The notes: generated by a model from the letters alone, not told the origin. DNA of 64,000 bases from Janthinobacterium rivuli (GCF_029690045.1 NZ_CP121464.1:6261786-6325785), one strand, 5' to 3'. Positions 18,123 through 30,401 are shown, counted from the first letter of the stretch. Numbers and translations are program-made.

Positions 18123-19028
18123 TCAGCTCAGTTGATCCGGACCGGCGCCCAGGCGCTGGCCCGGATTCAACGCTTCCAGTGCCAGCAAGGCGGCCGCGTG
18201 ATCGGCTGTTGGGTGCGTGGTAGCGAGGCTTTCATAGCGCTGCGTCACCAGTTGTGTCACCGGCAAGGTAACGTGGGCCGCCTCGGCTGCCGCGAGGATA
18301 TTGTGCATATCCTTGATCTGGCTTTTCACCTGGCCACCGGCAACAAAATTGCGCTCCAGCATACGCTCACCATGCACCTCCAAAATCTTGCTTTCGGCAA
18401 AACCGCCGCGGATGGCTGTCCGTACGGCGGCGGCATCGGCGCCGGCCGCCTGGGCCAGCAGCAAGGCTTCGGCGACGATATTCAGGGTGGCTCCCACGAT
18501 CAGCTGATTGCACAGCTTGGCGACCTGGCCGCTGCCGGCCGGCCCCACCAGCGTCGGGCGGCCCATTGCCGACAGAATCGTTTCAACCCGTGCGTAATCG
18601 CCGGCGCTGGCGCCAGCCATGATGGCCAGGCTACCCGCCTGCGCCCCGCCGACGCCCCCCGACACGGGTGCATCGATGAAGCCATGGCCTGCCGCATGTA
18701 AGGTGGCGTGAAATTGCCGGGCTTCTGCTTGCTTGGTGGAACTCATGTCGATCCAGATCGCGCCGGCTGCCAGGGCCGGTAACGCCTGTTGCAGCACTGT
18801 TGCCACGATGGGACCAGCTTCCAGCATCGAGATGACCACGTCCGCGCCGCTAACTGCCTCAGCCACGGAAACGGCGGGCAGCGCCCCTGCCGCACGCAGG
18901 AGTTGGGCCTTGCTGTGCGTGCGATTCCAAATTGTGACAGAATATCCAGCGCGTAGCAGGCACCGGACCATCGGATCCCCCATCAGACCGATACCGAGAA
19001 ATGCGATTTTTGTAGAGAATGTCAATTG
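18123..19028 (-). CDS. Beta-hydroxyacid dehydrogenase (3-hydroxyisobutyrate/tartronate-semialdehyde type)
   Basis: A 301-residue NAD(P)-dependent oxidoreductase. It has the nucleotide-binding motif FLGIGLMGDPM, the substrate motif DAPVSGGVGGA and the catalytic lysine region GSGQVAKLCNQLIVG. I use a TTG start at 19028 because AGGGG lies five bases upstream and the Rossmann motif then begins at about residue 7; an upstream TTG at 19046 is in frame. The exact hydroxyacid is not clear. It is divergent from the PagL-like gene and tail-to-tail with the M20 hydrolase. Confidence 0.85.
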   Translation of the reverse strand, partial: QLTFSTKIAFLGIGLMGDPMVRCLLRAGYSVTIWNRTHSKAQLLRAAGALPAVSVAEAVSGADVVISMLEAGPIVATVLQQALPALAAGAIWIDMSSTKQAEARQFHATLHAAGHGFIDAPVSGGVGGAQAGSLAIMAGASAGDYARVETILSAMGRPTLVGPAGSGQVAKLCNQLIVGATLNIVAEALLLAQAAGADAAAVRTAIRGGFAESKILEVHGERMLERNFVAGGQVKSQIKDMHNILAAAEAAHVTLPVTQLVTQRYESLATTHPTADHAAALLALEALNPGQRLGAGPDQLS

Positions 19029-19108
19029 AACCCCTGAAATCAACAAGTGGCGAGAGCGGCATCAAAGCAAGGTGCCTGTACAACAATAGCCTATCGGCCA
19101 ATTTTACG

Positions 19109-19681
19109 ATGAAAGCCTCTATGTTCTTCAAGAAGAATCTCCTCAAATCCATCGCCGCCGTTGCCGCGCTGATGGCGGCCAACGCCGGCTTTGCCGCCGA
19201 CGACAAACTGATCGACTCCGTCTACGGCGAATATGCCAAAGGGGTCAAAGTGCAAATGGTACGCGCCGGCGTAACCTCGAACTGGGATAAGGCCTGGTTT
19301 GTATCGAATGGCACACAGCTGAGCGGTTACTGGGATGCCAGCATCGGCGGCTGGGATGGCAAGAGCTATCGCAATGTCCCGGGCCAGCATCAAAAACTGT
19401 GGGACCTGGGCTTTACACCCGTGTTCCGCTTTGAAAACACGAACAAGCTGGGCTTCTATGCGGAAGGCGGCATTGGCGTGCACATGCTGTCCAAGCTATA
19501 CGATAACGACGATAACCGCCTGTCGACCCACTTTCAGTTCGGCGACCATATCGGCGTTGGCTACATCTTCAATAACAAATGGGAAGTCGCTGCGAAGATC
19601 CAGCATTTCTCGAACGGCGGCTACAAGAAACCAAATAGCGGCGTCAATTACATGAACGTCAAAGTCGCTTATCACTTTTAA
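19109..19681 (+). CDS. pagL: PagL-like lipid A 3-O-deacylase / acyloxyacyl hydrolase family
   Basis: A 190-residue protein with a signal peptide cleaved after NAGFA, an outer-membrane-barrel pattern and a C-terminal Phe. The family active-site block is present: H166-F-S168-N-G-G-Y-K-K-P-N. In the Pseudomonas enzyme the triad is His126-Ser128-Glu140; the residue at the Glu position here is Asn180, so the acid is missing. It may be altered or inactive, or may use another acid. An alternative start is four codons later (19121). Its own strong terminator follows. Confidence 0.8.
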   Translation: MKASMFFKKNLLKSIAAVAALMAANAGFAADDKLIDSVYGEYAKGVKVQMVRAGVTSNWDKAWFVSNGTQLSGYWDASIGGWDGKSYRNVPGQHQKLWDLGFTPVFRFENTNKLGFYAEGGIGVHMLSKLYDNDDNRLSTHFQFGDHIGVGYIFNNKWEVAAKIQHFSNGGYKKPNSGVNYMNVKVAYHF

Positions 19682-19701
19682 TGGTGGCGATACATGACAA
19701 A

Positions 19702-19727
19702 GGCAGCGCGTAGCGCTGCCTTTTTTT
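19702..19727 (+). terminator. Rho-independent terminator of the PagL-like gene
   Basis: A perfect 8-bp stem GGCAGCGC/GCGCTGCC with a three-base loop is followed by seven T residues, 20 bases after the stop codon. Confidence 0.9.
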
Positions 19728-19778
19728 CGTCTGTTGCATTGGCGATTATTTTTACGTTGGCGGTATGGAGGGTCTGAC

Positions 19779-19819
19779 CGTAGGTCGGCTTAGCGCGCAG
19801 CGCGTAAGCCGACACCACC
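19779..19819. repeat. REP-like palindromic repeat, copy 1
   Basis: GTCGGCTTA and TAAGCCGAC arms around a GCGC-rich centre form a long hairpin. The same 41-base element recurs at 30402-30442, in the same position beyond the terminator of the second rRNA operon. It resembles the short intergenic REP-type palindromes scattered in many proteobacterial genomes. Confidence 0.75.
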
Positions 19820-19843
19820 CGCGGCGTATCAAACCACCAGACG

Positions 19844-19877
19844 AAAAAAAACCCGACCATTTCTGATCGGGTTTTTC
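19844..19877 (-). terminator. Terminator of rRNA operon 1
   Basis: AACCCGA/TCGGGTT stem with a short loop. It has A-runs and T-runs on both sides, so it ends the minus-strand rRNA transcript and could act in both directions. It begins 18 bases past the 5S gene. Confidence 0.88.
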
Positions 19878-19894
19878 TCTACTGCGAATAACAA

Positions 19895-20009
19895 GCCTGA
19901 CGATAACCTACTTTCACACTGGTTGCAGCACTATCATCGGCGCAAAGTTGTTTCACGGTCCTGTTCGGGATGGGAAGGGGTGGGACCAACTTGCTATGGT
20001 CATCAGGCA
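19895..20009 (-). rRNA. rrf: 5S ribosomal RNA, operon 1
   Basis: About 115 bases. On the minus strand it starts TGCCTGATGACCATAGC and ends GTTATCGTCAGGC; these ends pair to form helix I. The internal CCGAAC and the loop E region are as expected of proteobacterial 5S. It lies about 139 bases downstream of 23S. Confidence 0.95.
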
Positions 20010-20147
20010 TAACTTGTACTGGCATTTGTCTCCTGTAGGACGACAAAGCCTGAATCTGGAAGAAGCAAAGATTGGGGTAATGACTGGTAGTATCAACACA
20101 CACGCAACGTTGTACCGTCTTATCCTCTGTACCTGCTAAGGTTATAG

Positions 20148-23021
<2,874 letters not shown>

Positions 23022-23178
23022 CTATAACGTTAGCCTCTCATCATTTGCATAATGAAAGAGCGCTACAGGGATAAGAAAGTACAACGTTGTTGCTTGTTTG
23101 TTGATACATACAATCATTACCCATCGATTTACTTTTTACGGCAAACCGATCAATAAATAATCTTTACTTCTTCCAGAT

Positions 23179-23188
23179 TGTTAAAGAA
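23179..23188 (-). promoter_or_regulatory. boxA antitermination site before 23S, operon 1
   Basis: On the minus strand TTCTTTAACA followed by ATCTGGAAG, between tRNA-Ala and 23S, matches the boxA element used by the Nus antitermination complex. The same sequence occurs in operon 2. Confidence 0.7.
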
Positions 23189-23264
23189 CATACAGCACTT
23201 GATCTCGAAAAGACCAAACCTAAATCCCGGTGTTGAATTCAACACTGATTTACGTTTGAACTTT

Positions 23265-23340
23265 TGGTGGAGGATGACGGGATCGAACCGACGACCCCCT
23301 GCTTGCAAAGCAGGTGCTCTCCCAGCTGAGCTAATCCCCC
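23265..23340 (-). tRNA. tRNA-Ala (UGC), operon 1
   Basis: 76 bases including CCA, minus strand. GGGGGAT and ATCCTCC acceptor arms, anticodon loop CTTTGCAAG with anticodon TGC, and TTCGATCC T-loop. It is the second tRNA of the 16S-23S spacer. It is identical to the operon 2 copy. Confidence 0.97.
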
Positions 23341-23366
23341 TATGGGTATTTCCAGACTACAGAAAC

Positions 23367-23443
23367 TGGTAGGGCTGGTTGGACTCGAACCAACGACCCC
23401 CGCGTTATCAACACGGTGCTCTAACCAGCTGAGCTACAGCCCC
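23367..23443 (-). tRNA. tRNA-Ile (GAU), operon 1
   Basis: 77 bases including CCA, minus strand. GGGGCTGTAGCTCAGC start, anticodon loop TTGATAA with anticodon GAT, and T-loop TTCGAGTCC. It is the first tRNA of the spacer, 26 bases before tRNA-Ala. Confidence 0.97.
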
Positions 23444-23521
23444 AAATGCTGTTCTTTATATTAACAGCCGATAAGTGTGAACATTTGATGCGTGAACCAG
23501 TTACCTGATTCGTGCAAACTC

Positions 23522-25055
<1,534 letters not shown>

Positions 25056-25213
25056 AATCTCTGTTACTTTGCCATTTTATTGGCACCGTCTTGCGACGGG
25101 TCGCTCACTCAAAAAACTGACAGGCCACTACTTTCGTAGCGCCTATTTCATTATTTCTTGTGAACATTTGATATTTTAAGTTAGACGCCAATCCGAAGAT
25201 TGACGCTGCACTT

Positions 25214-25244
25214 GCATCAAATGCCCACACTTATCGACTGTTAA
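25214..25244 (-). other. 16S processing stem, 5' arm, operon 1
   Basis: The leader segment reading TTAACAGTCGATAAGTG and on to GATGC is complementary over about 30 bases to the trailer at 23461-23491. Together they close the 16S precursor into the long stem cut by RNase III. A few mismatches bulge the middle. Confidence 0.75.
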
Positions 25245-25245
25245 T

Positions 25246-25255
25246 TGTTAAAGAA
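25246..25255 (-). promoter_or_regulatory. boxA antitermination site in the leader, operon 1
   Basis: TTCTTTAACA on the minus strand, immediately upstream of the 16S processing stem. It is the same boxA sequence as in the 16S-23S spacer. Confidence 0.75.
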
Positions 25256-25320
25256 CTGTATTCGGTGCTACTTTCGCGCTATCGACAAAGCGTTGTGTTT
25301 GTCAGCTGCGAAGAATGAAG

Positions 25321-25349
25321 AGTATGAAGCATTTCGCTAAATCCGTCAA
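25321..25349 (-). promoter_or_regulatory. rRNA operon 1 promoter P2
   Basis: Minus strand TTGACG, 17 bases, CATACT. The sequence is identical in operon 2, with purine-rich DNA upstream (AAAGAAGGAG) that may act as an UP element. Transcription would start about 260 bases ahead of 16S. Confidence 0.75.
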
Positions 25350-25424
25350 CTCCTTCTTTACTACTCATCGCCGTTTCCGGTGATCCTCAACTGCCGCAGT
25401 GACTGCATCTCATTGGGGAGGCGA

Positions 25425-25453
25425 ACTATAGCAAAGCCGCCCATGGGCGGCAA
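25425..25453 (-). promoter_or_regulatory. rRNA operon 1 promoter P1
   Basis: Minus strand TTGCCG, 17 bases, TATAGT, followed by TCGCC. The matching place in operon 2 has TTGCGG, 17 bases, TATAAT, TCGCC, although the surrounding DNA is unrelated. That supports a real promoter. The spacer contains a CCGCCCATGGGCGG palindrome. The leader from here to 16S (about 370 bases) holds P2, boxA and the processing arm. Confidence 0.65.
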
Positions 25454-25456
25454 GCT

Positions 25457-26536
25457 TTATTTGAGTAATTCGGCAACCGCCATGCCGACATCGGTCGTAC
25501 TGGCGCTGCCGCCCATATCCGGTGTGCGCGGACCATGCTCGAGCACCTGCTCGATGGCGCGCACAATCGCGTCATGCGCCGCCGTGTAATTGGCGTCGCC
25601 ATTGCCGAGGAAGTCCAGCATCATGGCACCCGACCAGATCATGCCGATCGGGTTGGCGATATTCTGGCCGTAGATATCAGGTGCGGAACCGTGTACCGGC
25701 TCAAAGACAGAAGGGAACGTGCGCTCCGGATTGATATTGGCCGATGGTGCGATGGCAATCGTTCCCGTGCAGGCGGGCCCCAGGTCCGACAGGATATCGC
25801 CAAACAGATTTGAAGCGACCACCACATCGAAGCGCTCGGGACTCAATACAAAGCGGGCCGCCAGAATGTCGATATGGTATTTATCCCAGCGCACATCGGG
25901 AAAGCTCGGACCCATCGCCTCCACCCGCTCATCCCAATATGGCATGCTGATGGCAATGCCATTCGACTTGGTCGCCGATGTCAGGTGTTTTTTAGGCCGG
26001 CTTTGCACCAGCTCAAACGCATACTTCAGGATACGGTCGACGCCCTTGCGCGTAAAGACAGATTCCTGCAGCACGGTCTCGCGCTCCGTCCCCTCGAACA
26101 TGCGCCCGCCCACGGATGAATACTCTCCTTCCGTATTTTCACGCACCACATAAAAATCGATATCGCCAGGCTTCTTATTCGCCAGCGGGCACGGTACGCC
26201 CGGCATCAGGCGCACAGGCCGCAAGTTGACGTATTCGTCGAACTCGCGCCGGAATTTCAATAACGAACCCCACAGCGAGATATGGTCGGGCACCTTGTCC
26301 GGCCAGCCCACGGCGCCAAAATAGATGGCGTCGAAATCCTTGAGCTGAGCGAACCAATCCGAGGGCATCATTTGCCCATGTTCCAGGTAATAATCGCAAT
26401 TGGCCCAAGCCATTGTCGTGAACTGCAAGTCGATATTGAAACGGCGGGCGGCCGCCTCGATGACACGCAAGCCCTCCGGCATGACTTCATTGCCGATGCC
26501 GTCACCGGCGATGACGGCGATTTTATGTGTGCACAT
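25457..26536 (-). CDS. Tartrate / D-malate dehydrogenase family protein
   Basis: A 359-residue member of the isocitrate/isopropylmalate dehydrogenase superfamily, tartrate dehydrogenase branch (TtuC/DmlA). The N-terminus IAVIAGDGIGNEV is the family start. Metal and substrate residues are in FRREFDEYVNLRPV, YVVRENTEGEYS and NLFGDILSDLG, and the NAD region in FEPVHGSAPDIYGQNIANP. It would oxidatively decarboxylate D-malate or tartrate in the cytoplasm. The gene starts 38 bases after the GTPase gene. There is no clear terminator between its stop and rRNA promoter P1. Confidence 0.88.
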   Translation of the reverse strand: MCTHKIAVIAGDGIGNEVMPEGLRVIEAAARRFNIDLQFTTMAWANCDYYLEHGQMMPSDWFAQLKDFDAIYFGAVGWPDKVPDHISLWGSLLKFRREFDEYVNLRPVRLMPGVPCPLANKKPGDIDFYVVRENTEGEYSSVGGRMFEGTERETVLQESVFTRKGVDRILKYAFELVQSRPKKHLTSATKSNGIAISMPYWDERVEAMGPSFPDVRWDKYHIDILAARFVLSPERFDVVVASNLFGDILSDLGPACTGTIAIAPSANINPERTFPSVFEPVHGSAPDIYGQNIANPIGMIWSGAMMLDFLGNGDANYTAAHDAIVRAIEQVLEHGPRTPDMGGSASTTDVGMAVAELLK

Positions 26537-26574
26537 GGGAAACCCTGTTGGAAATAGGCGATGGAAGCCCGTAT

Positions 26575-28065
26575 TTACATCGGCTGCGCCACGTCCGGGT
26601 ACAGACGCGCCAGTACATCGGCAGTGATCGCCGCGATGATGGGCTGCACACGCTCGGCCGCCAGTTCAGTTGATTTCTCGCGGCGCACCTCTTTCCACAA
26701 CTCGGCCAATGCGCCTTCATGGCGCGCCACCGCCTGCTCGACTTCATCTTGCCAGAAGGCCGGCGCTTCGCTTTCCACGAAGTTACCGCGGCCACGGCCA
26801 AAGTGCGCCACCGCCAGGTAACGCAGCACGCCCGCCACTACCAGGGTACGCAGGAAAGCATCGGTAAATTGCATCGTGGGCTCATTGCGGTCCGTGCCGG
26901 AATTAAAACCCCAGGCTGCGCCTGCAAACGTCAGCGCACCGACCACGCCGCCAAGCAAAGCGCCAGTGCCCAAGGTCAGGCCGCCGGAAATCAGGTCGGC
27001 CGACAGGCCCGTCGCCGCGCCGGAAATCATGGCACCCAATAACCCCGCTTGCGCCTTGTCGATAGGCGCGCGCACGGCGAAATTTTCCCGTATCCGGCTA
27101 TTGATCTTATGCGCATCGGTCGGGTCGAGTTTGTGCAATATCAAAAGCTCACGCGTGGTGGTACCGCTATGCGTATTGAGTCGCGCCACCAGGCTGGCCA
27201 TGGCCTTTTCCTGGCGTTGCTGCTCTGCATTCTTGCCGATACCCACCACCTGCAAGGCCGATTTCAACAAGCCCCTGGACGCCGGATCAATGGCTTCGCG
27301 ATCCTGTCCGGCCACCGCCAGTTGCGTGGCCAGCAAATGCATGGCCTGCCGGAAACGCGCCGAATTCTGCTCTTGCCAGGCAGCAAACAGACGCGCATAA
27401 CCGGCTTGCTGTGACTGCGGCAACAATTTACCCACGGCTTCGTAAAATACGCGCTCATGTACCCAGCAGCGGGCAAAGGCATCGAGCGCCAGGACATCGC
27501 GCACGATCGGATACTGCTGCAGGTGCTCGCGCCAGCGTGCCTGCTCGCCGTGCTCCTCCTTACCAGGACGCGGCGGCCCCATCTGGTTGAGCAAGACCAC
27601 CACGGGCTTATCCAGCCAGGCGAGGATTTTCATTTCCGCCGGCAAGTAGCCAGCATCCTTGGGGTGTTCCGAGGAGTTGACCAGGTACAGCACCACGTCG
27701 GCGGAGTCCTTGGCCGTGCGCAGCGCTTGCTGGCTGAGCCAGAACGGGCGGTCGCGATAACGGTCCAGCACTTCGCGCAGGAACCAGCCGATGGGATTAC
27801 CCGACTGCCCCAGGCGCTTGAGCAGGCGCACGGAATCGCCAAAGCCTGGCGTATCCCACAATTGCAAGGCATCGCCCTGCGGCGTGGCCAGCAAGGTATG
27901 CGATTCGGCAAACACCGTCACGTGAGCGGCATCGCGCACTTCGCCAATGTCCACACCGACCAAAGTGCGCGCCAGGGTAGTCTTGCCATTATTCGTATGC
28001 GAAATCAGCGCGAACTGAATCTGCACCGCATCATCCTGCACATCTTTATTCACATTCACGCTCAT
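26575..28065 (-). CDS. DUF3482-type GTPase with glycine-zipper membrane segment
   Basis: A 496-residue predicted GTPase. The P-loop is SHTNNGKTT (residues 22-30, with Ser for the first Gly) and G3 is DTPGFGD (71-77). The G4 position reads NQMG (160-163) instead of NKxD, so base specificity may differ. Residues about 341-390 form a Gly/Ala-rich hydrophobic stretch (GLLGAMISGAATGLSADLIS and on) that looks like a membrane-inserting glycine zipper. The start overlaps the DUF2868 stop by four bases (ATGA), so the two are translated together and probably work as one unit. The biochemical role is unknown. Confidence 0.8.
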   Translation of the reverse strand: MSVNVNKDVQDDAVQIQFALISHTNNGKTTLARTLVGVDIGEVRDAAHVTVFAESHTLLATPQGDALQLWDTPGFGDSVRLLKRLGQSGNPIGWFLREVLDRYRDRPFWLSQQALRTAKDSADVVLYLVNSSEHPKDAGYLPAEMKILAWLDKPVVVLLNQMGPPRPGKEEHGEQARWREHLQQYPIVRDVLALDAFARCWVHERVFYEAVGKLLPQSQQAGYARLFAAWQEQNSARFRQAMHLLATQLAVAGQDREAIDPASRGLLKSALQVVGIGKNAEQQRQEKAMASLVARLNTHSGTTTRELLILHKLDPTDAHKINSRIRENFAVRAPIDKAQAGLLGAMISGAATGLSADLISGGLTLGTGALLGGVVGALTFAGAAWGFNSGTDRNEPTMQFTDAFLRTLVVAGVLRYLAVAHFGRGRGNFVESEAPAFWQDEVEQAVARHEGALAELWKEVRREKSTELAAERVQPIIAAITADVLARLYPDVAQPM

Positions 28066-29540
28066 GCTGCTGCCGATACTTTCAGCCCGACACCGGCATC
28101 GAGCGGGTGCAAGGCAGGATTAAGCAAATTGACCACGGTGGCCGTGGTTTTGTGGAACTGGCAGAACTGTTGCCATAAGGCGACTCGTTCCGCCAGGCGC
28201 GCGCCGTTATCCACCTGTTCACCCGCGCGCTCCAGGTAGCTGGACTCGTCGATCAGCACGGCAATGCCGCGTGCCGACGATTGCGCCAGATAATCGAGGA
28301 AGGCGCCGTGATTTTCCTTCTCCGGTGTCGCCGTCAGATTGAACAGCACGGCCGTGATATTGACTTGCGGATCATTCAAGTCCGTGTCGCGCAAGACGTC
28401 CTGCGGTTCTTCGCCATACGACGTCGATGGACGCAGCATCATGCGGCCCTGCTCGCCGAACAGCATGAGGGAAATTTGCCCCAGACCCTTGTGACGTGCC
28501 TCATCGACAGTAAAGCTGTATGGCAAGACGCGCAGCATGCCGCCCGTGGCCACGCCGATGCTTTCATTGAGCTTGCGGAAATACGGTTGATCTAGATCCA
28601 GCGGAAAGTTCCTGGCCAGGCGCGCGGCGCGCCAGTTGTTGACGAGGGCCAGGATCAGGCGGGGAACGACGACCAGCAGGAAAATCGTTGCCGCATACAA
28701 ATGCACCCAGCGCGCGCCGCCTTCGACGGTCGTCGTTTGCGGGAAGCGCAGCGCTTCGATTTCCGCCAGCGAAAAGCCTTGCAAATGAAACAGAGCAATA
28801 GCCGGCGCAAACAAGGTCGAAAGCAGGCTGTGCACTTGGCCGGCATTCAAAAAGGTGCTTTCCCAGCCGGCTGCGTATTGCGACAGGAAACCGCGCGCAT
28901 ACAGTGAAGCGACGGCGCCGATGGCAAACATGGCGCCGCTCAGGTGGATGGTACGACTGAGGCGCGCGGCCGTCAGTTTGGCACTCAAGTGCGCCCATTC
29001 CCCCATGAAACTGAGCAAGCCCGAGGACAAGGTATGCGGCAGCTTGCGCGGCAGGGCCAGGCGGCCCACGCTCAGGTGGCGCACCAGTCCCGCCTTCGGC
29101 CAGCCGAGGGAACGCGAAGGGATGCATAGCCAGATCAGCAAGCCCAGGTAGACCAGCACATTCCAGGCGATGATCAGCAGCAAGGGTGCCGACAGCAAGT
29201 CGACACGATGGGGATCCGTGATGCGGTCCAGCCCGGCGCCCAGCAGCAAAGCCAGCAAGGGCAGGGTCAGCGCCAGGGTTTTCATGCCATTACGGCGTTT
29301 CGCGAAAGCGGCGAAGGCGGGCGTGCGCTCGGTGATGCGCTTGAGGATCAGTTCCGAGCGCTGCTGCAGGAAATCGTCACCTGTCACTTCGGCCTGCTTG
29401 CCCGAAGCTTGCCACTGCGCAAGCTCACGCGCGCTGCGGCTGGCATACATGCGGTCATCCTCGCTGAGGACTTCTTTTTTCTGGTCGGCCGTCTCGATAG
29501 CACGGACCAATACCACTTCTCTCGCAATCTGCTCGTTCAT
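28062..29540 (-). CDS. DUF2868 membrane protein, partner of the DUF3482 GTPase
   Basis: A 492-residue protein with about four to five membrane helices, at roughly residues 88-145, 208-225 and 255-310. A charged N-terminal region and a large soluble C-terminal half flank them. The soluble half contains QVNITAVLFNLTATPEKENH and RGIAVLIDESSYLERAG and resembles a degenerate nucleotide-binding fold. It is translationally coupled to the downstream GTPase by an ATGA overlap. The pair is conserved in beta- and gammaproteobacteria, as far as I recall, without an assigned function. AGGAGCACC precedes the ATG. Confidence 0.78.
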   Translation of the reverse strand: MNEQIAREVVLVRAIETADQKKEVLSEDDRMYASRSARELAQWQASGKQAEVTGDDFLQQRSELILKRITERTPAFAAFAKRRNGMKTLALTLPLLALLLGAGLDRITDPHRVDLLSAPLLLIIAWNVLVYLGLLIWLCIPSRSLGWPKAGLVRHLSVGRLALPRKLPHTLSSGLLSFMGEWAHLSAKLTAARLSRTIHLSGAMFAIGAVASLYARGFLSQYAAGWESTFLNAGQVHSLLSTLFAPAIALFHLQGFSLAEIEALRFPQTTTVEGGARWVHLYAATIFLLVVVPRLILALVNNWRAARLARNFPLDLDQPYFRKLNESIGVATGGMLRVLPYSFTVDEARHKGLGQISLMLFGEQGRMMLRPSTSYGEEPQDVLRDTDLNDPQVNITAVLFNLTATPEKENHGAFLDYLAQSSARGIAVLIDESSYLERAGEQVDNGARLAERVALWQQFCQFHKTTATVVNLLNPALHPLDAGVGLKVSAAA

Positions 29541-29602
29541 GGTGCTCCTGTTTTTGTATGAAACGACAACTACACAGGCAGATTGTGACGTACTTTTGTG
29601 TT

Positions 29603-30292
29603 TCAGGCCAACGCGTCCTCGGCCAGGAGCAGCTTATGCAGCAGATATATCAGGAAAGAAGCAATCCAGGCAGACCACAAGGTGTGCGTGAAAAATTGCG
29701 TACCTTGCAACTGTTTCTGCCAACCTGCGGCCAAACCGCACAGCAATATGACCCCGACGAGCAGAAACGCCGTGCGCGGCCGTCCGGGCAGGCAGAACAA
29801 TGGCAAGGCCAGCATCCACCAAGCGGTATTCGTCTGTGTAGCGGGCAGGCAGACCATGGCAGATGCGCTGGCCGGTAATGTTTCCAGCAGGCGCGTGTAC
29901 GGCGCCATTCCGCCGTAGCGCAACAAATCCGTGGGGCAAGGCACATCACTGAATGAGGATAGCAAATAAATACTTAATGGCACCAGGACAGCCGACAGCG
30001 CCACGACTTGCAAGGCACTGCGGCGTGAGGCCGGCCAGGCCAGTGGACGCTGCGTGTCCCAGACCGCCAGAGCAATCGCAGCTGCGGCCAGCAAGGTCAT
30101 GCAGAACTGGAAACCGCGCGTCCACGCACTGCCAGCGCCGACAAATTGCCCGCGCATTCCGTCGAACATACTGTCGGCGATCATGAGGTCGAGGTTGCTG
30201 TAATTGCCGATCCAAATTATCAGCATGGCCGACAGCATCAAGGCGCTATCGATGCCTTTGGGAGTTTTGACGAGTTTAAGCTTGAGCAACAT
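29603..30292 (-). CDS. PAP2-fold membrane protein, catalytic residues apparently lost
   Basis: A 229-residue protein with about six membrane helices. The pattern VPCPTDLLRYGGMAPY followed by CLPATQTNTAWW and LQGTQFFTHTLW aligns with bacterial PAP2 lipid phosphatases. Those normally read CPWDL.RYGG, CFPAGHAS and RGAHFLSHTLW. Here the catalytic Gly-His is Thr152-Gln153, and the Arg and His of the third motif are Gln196 and Gln199; His203 remains. It is therefore likely a non-catalytic relative or a decaying gene, although the frame is intact. It starts at the ATG at 30292. Confidence 0.7.
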   Translation of the reverse strand: MLLKLKLVKTPKGIDSALMLSAMLIIWIGNYSNLDLMIADSMFDGMRGQFVGAGSAWTRGFQFCMTLLAAAAIALAVWDTQRPLAWPASRRSALQVVALSAVLVPLSIYLLSSFSDVPCPTDLLRYGGMAPYTRLLETLPASASAMVCLPATQTNTAWWMLALPLFCLPGRPRTAFLLVGVILLCGLAAGWQKQLQGTQFFTHTLWSAWIASFLIYLLHKLLLAEDALA

Positions 30293-30401
30293 GGGTGCAC
30301 ACACTACTTGATGAGAATGGAGGTCATCGTACAGTGTCAATATGAAGAGAACATGACGATGCCCGCCGTGCACAACATGTGGTGAAAATGACAAAGGCAG
30401 A

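Noticed and set aside
25437..25452. CCGCCCATGGGCGG hairpin as terminator of the tartrate dehydrogenase gene
   Set aside because: No T-run follows on the minus strand, and it falls exactly in the spacer of promoter P1.
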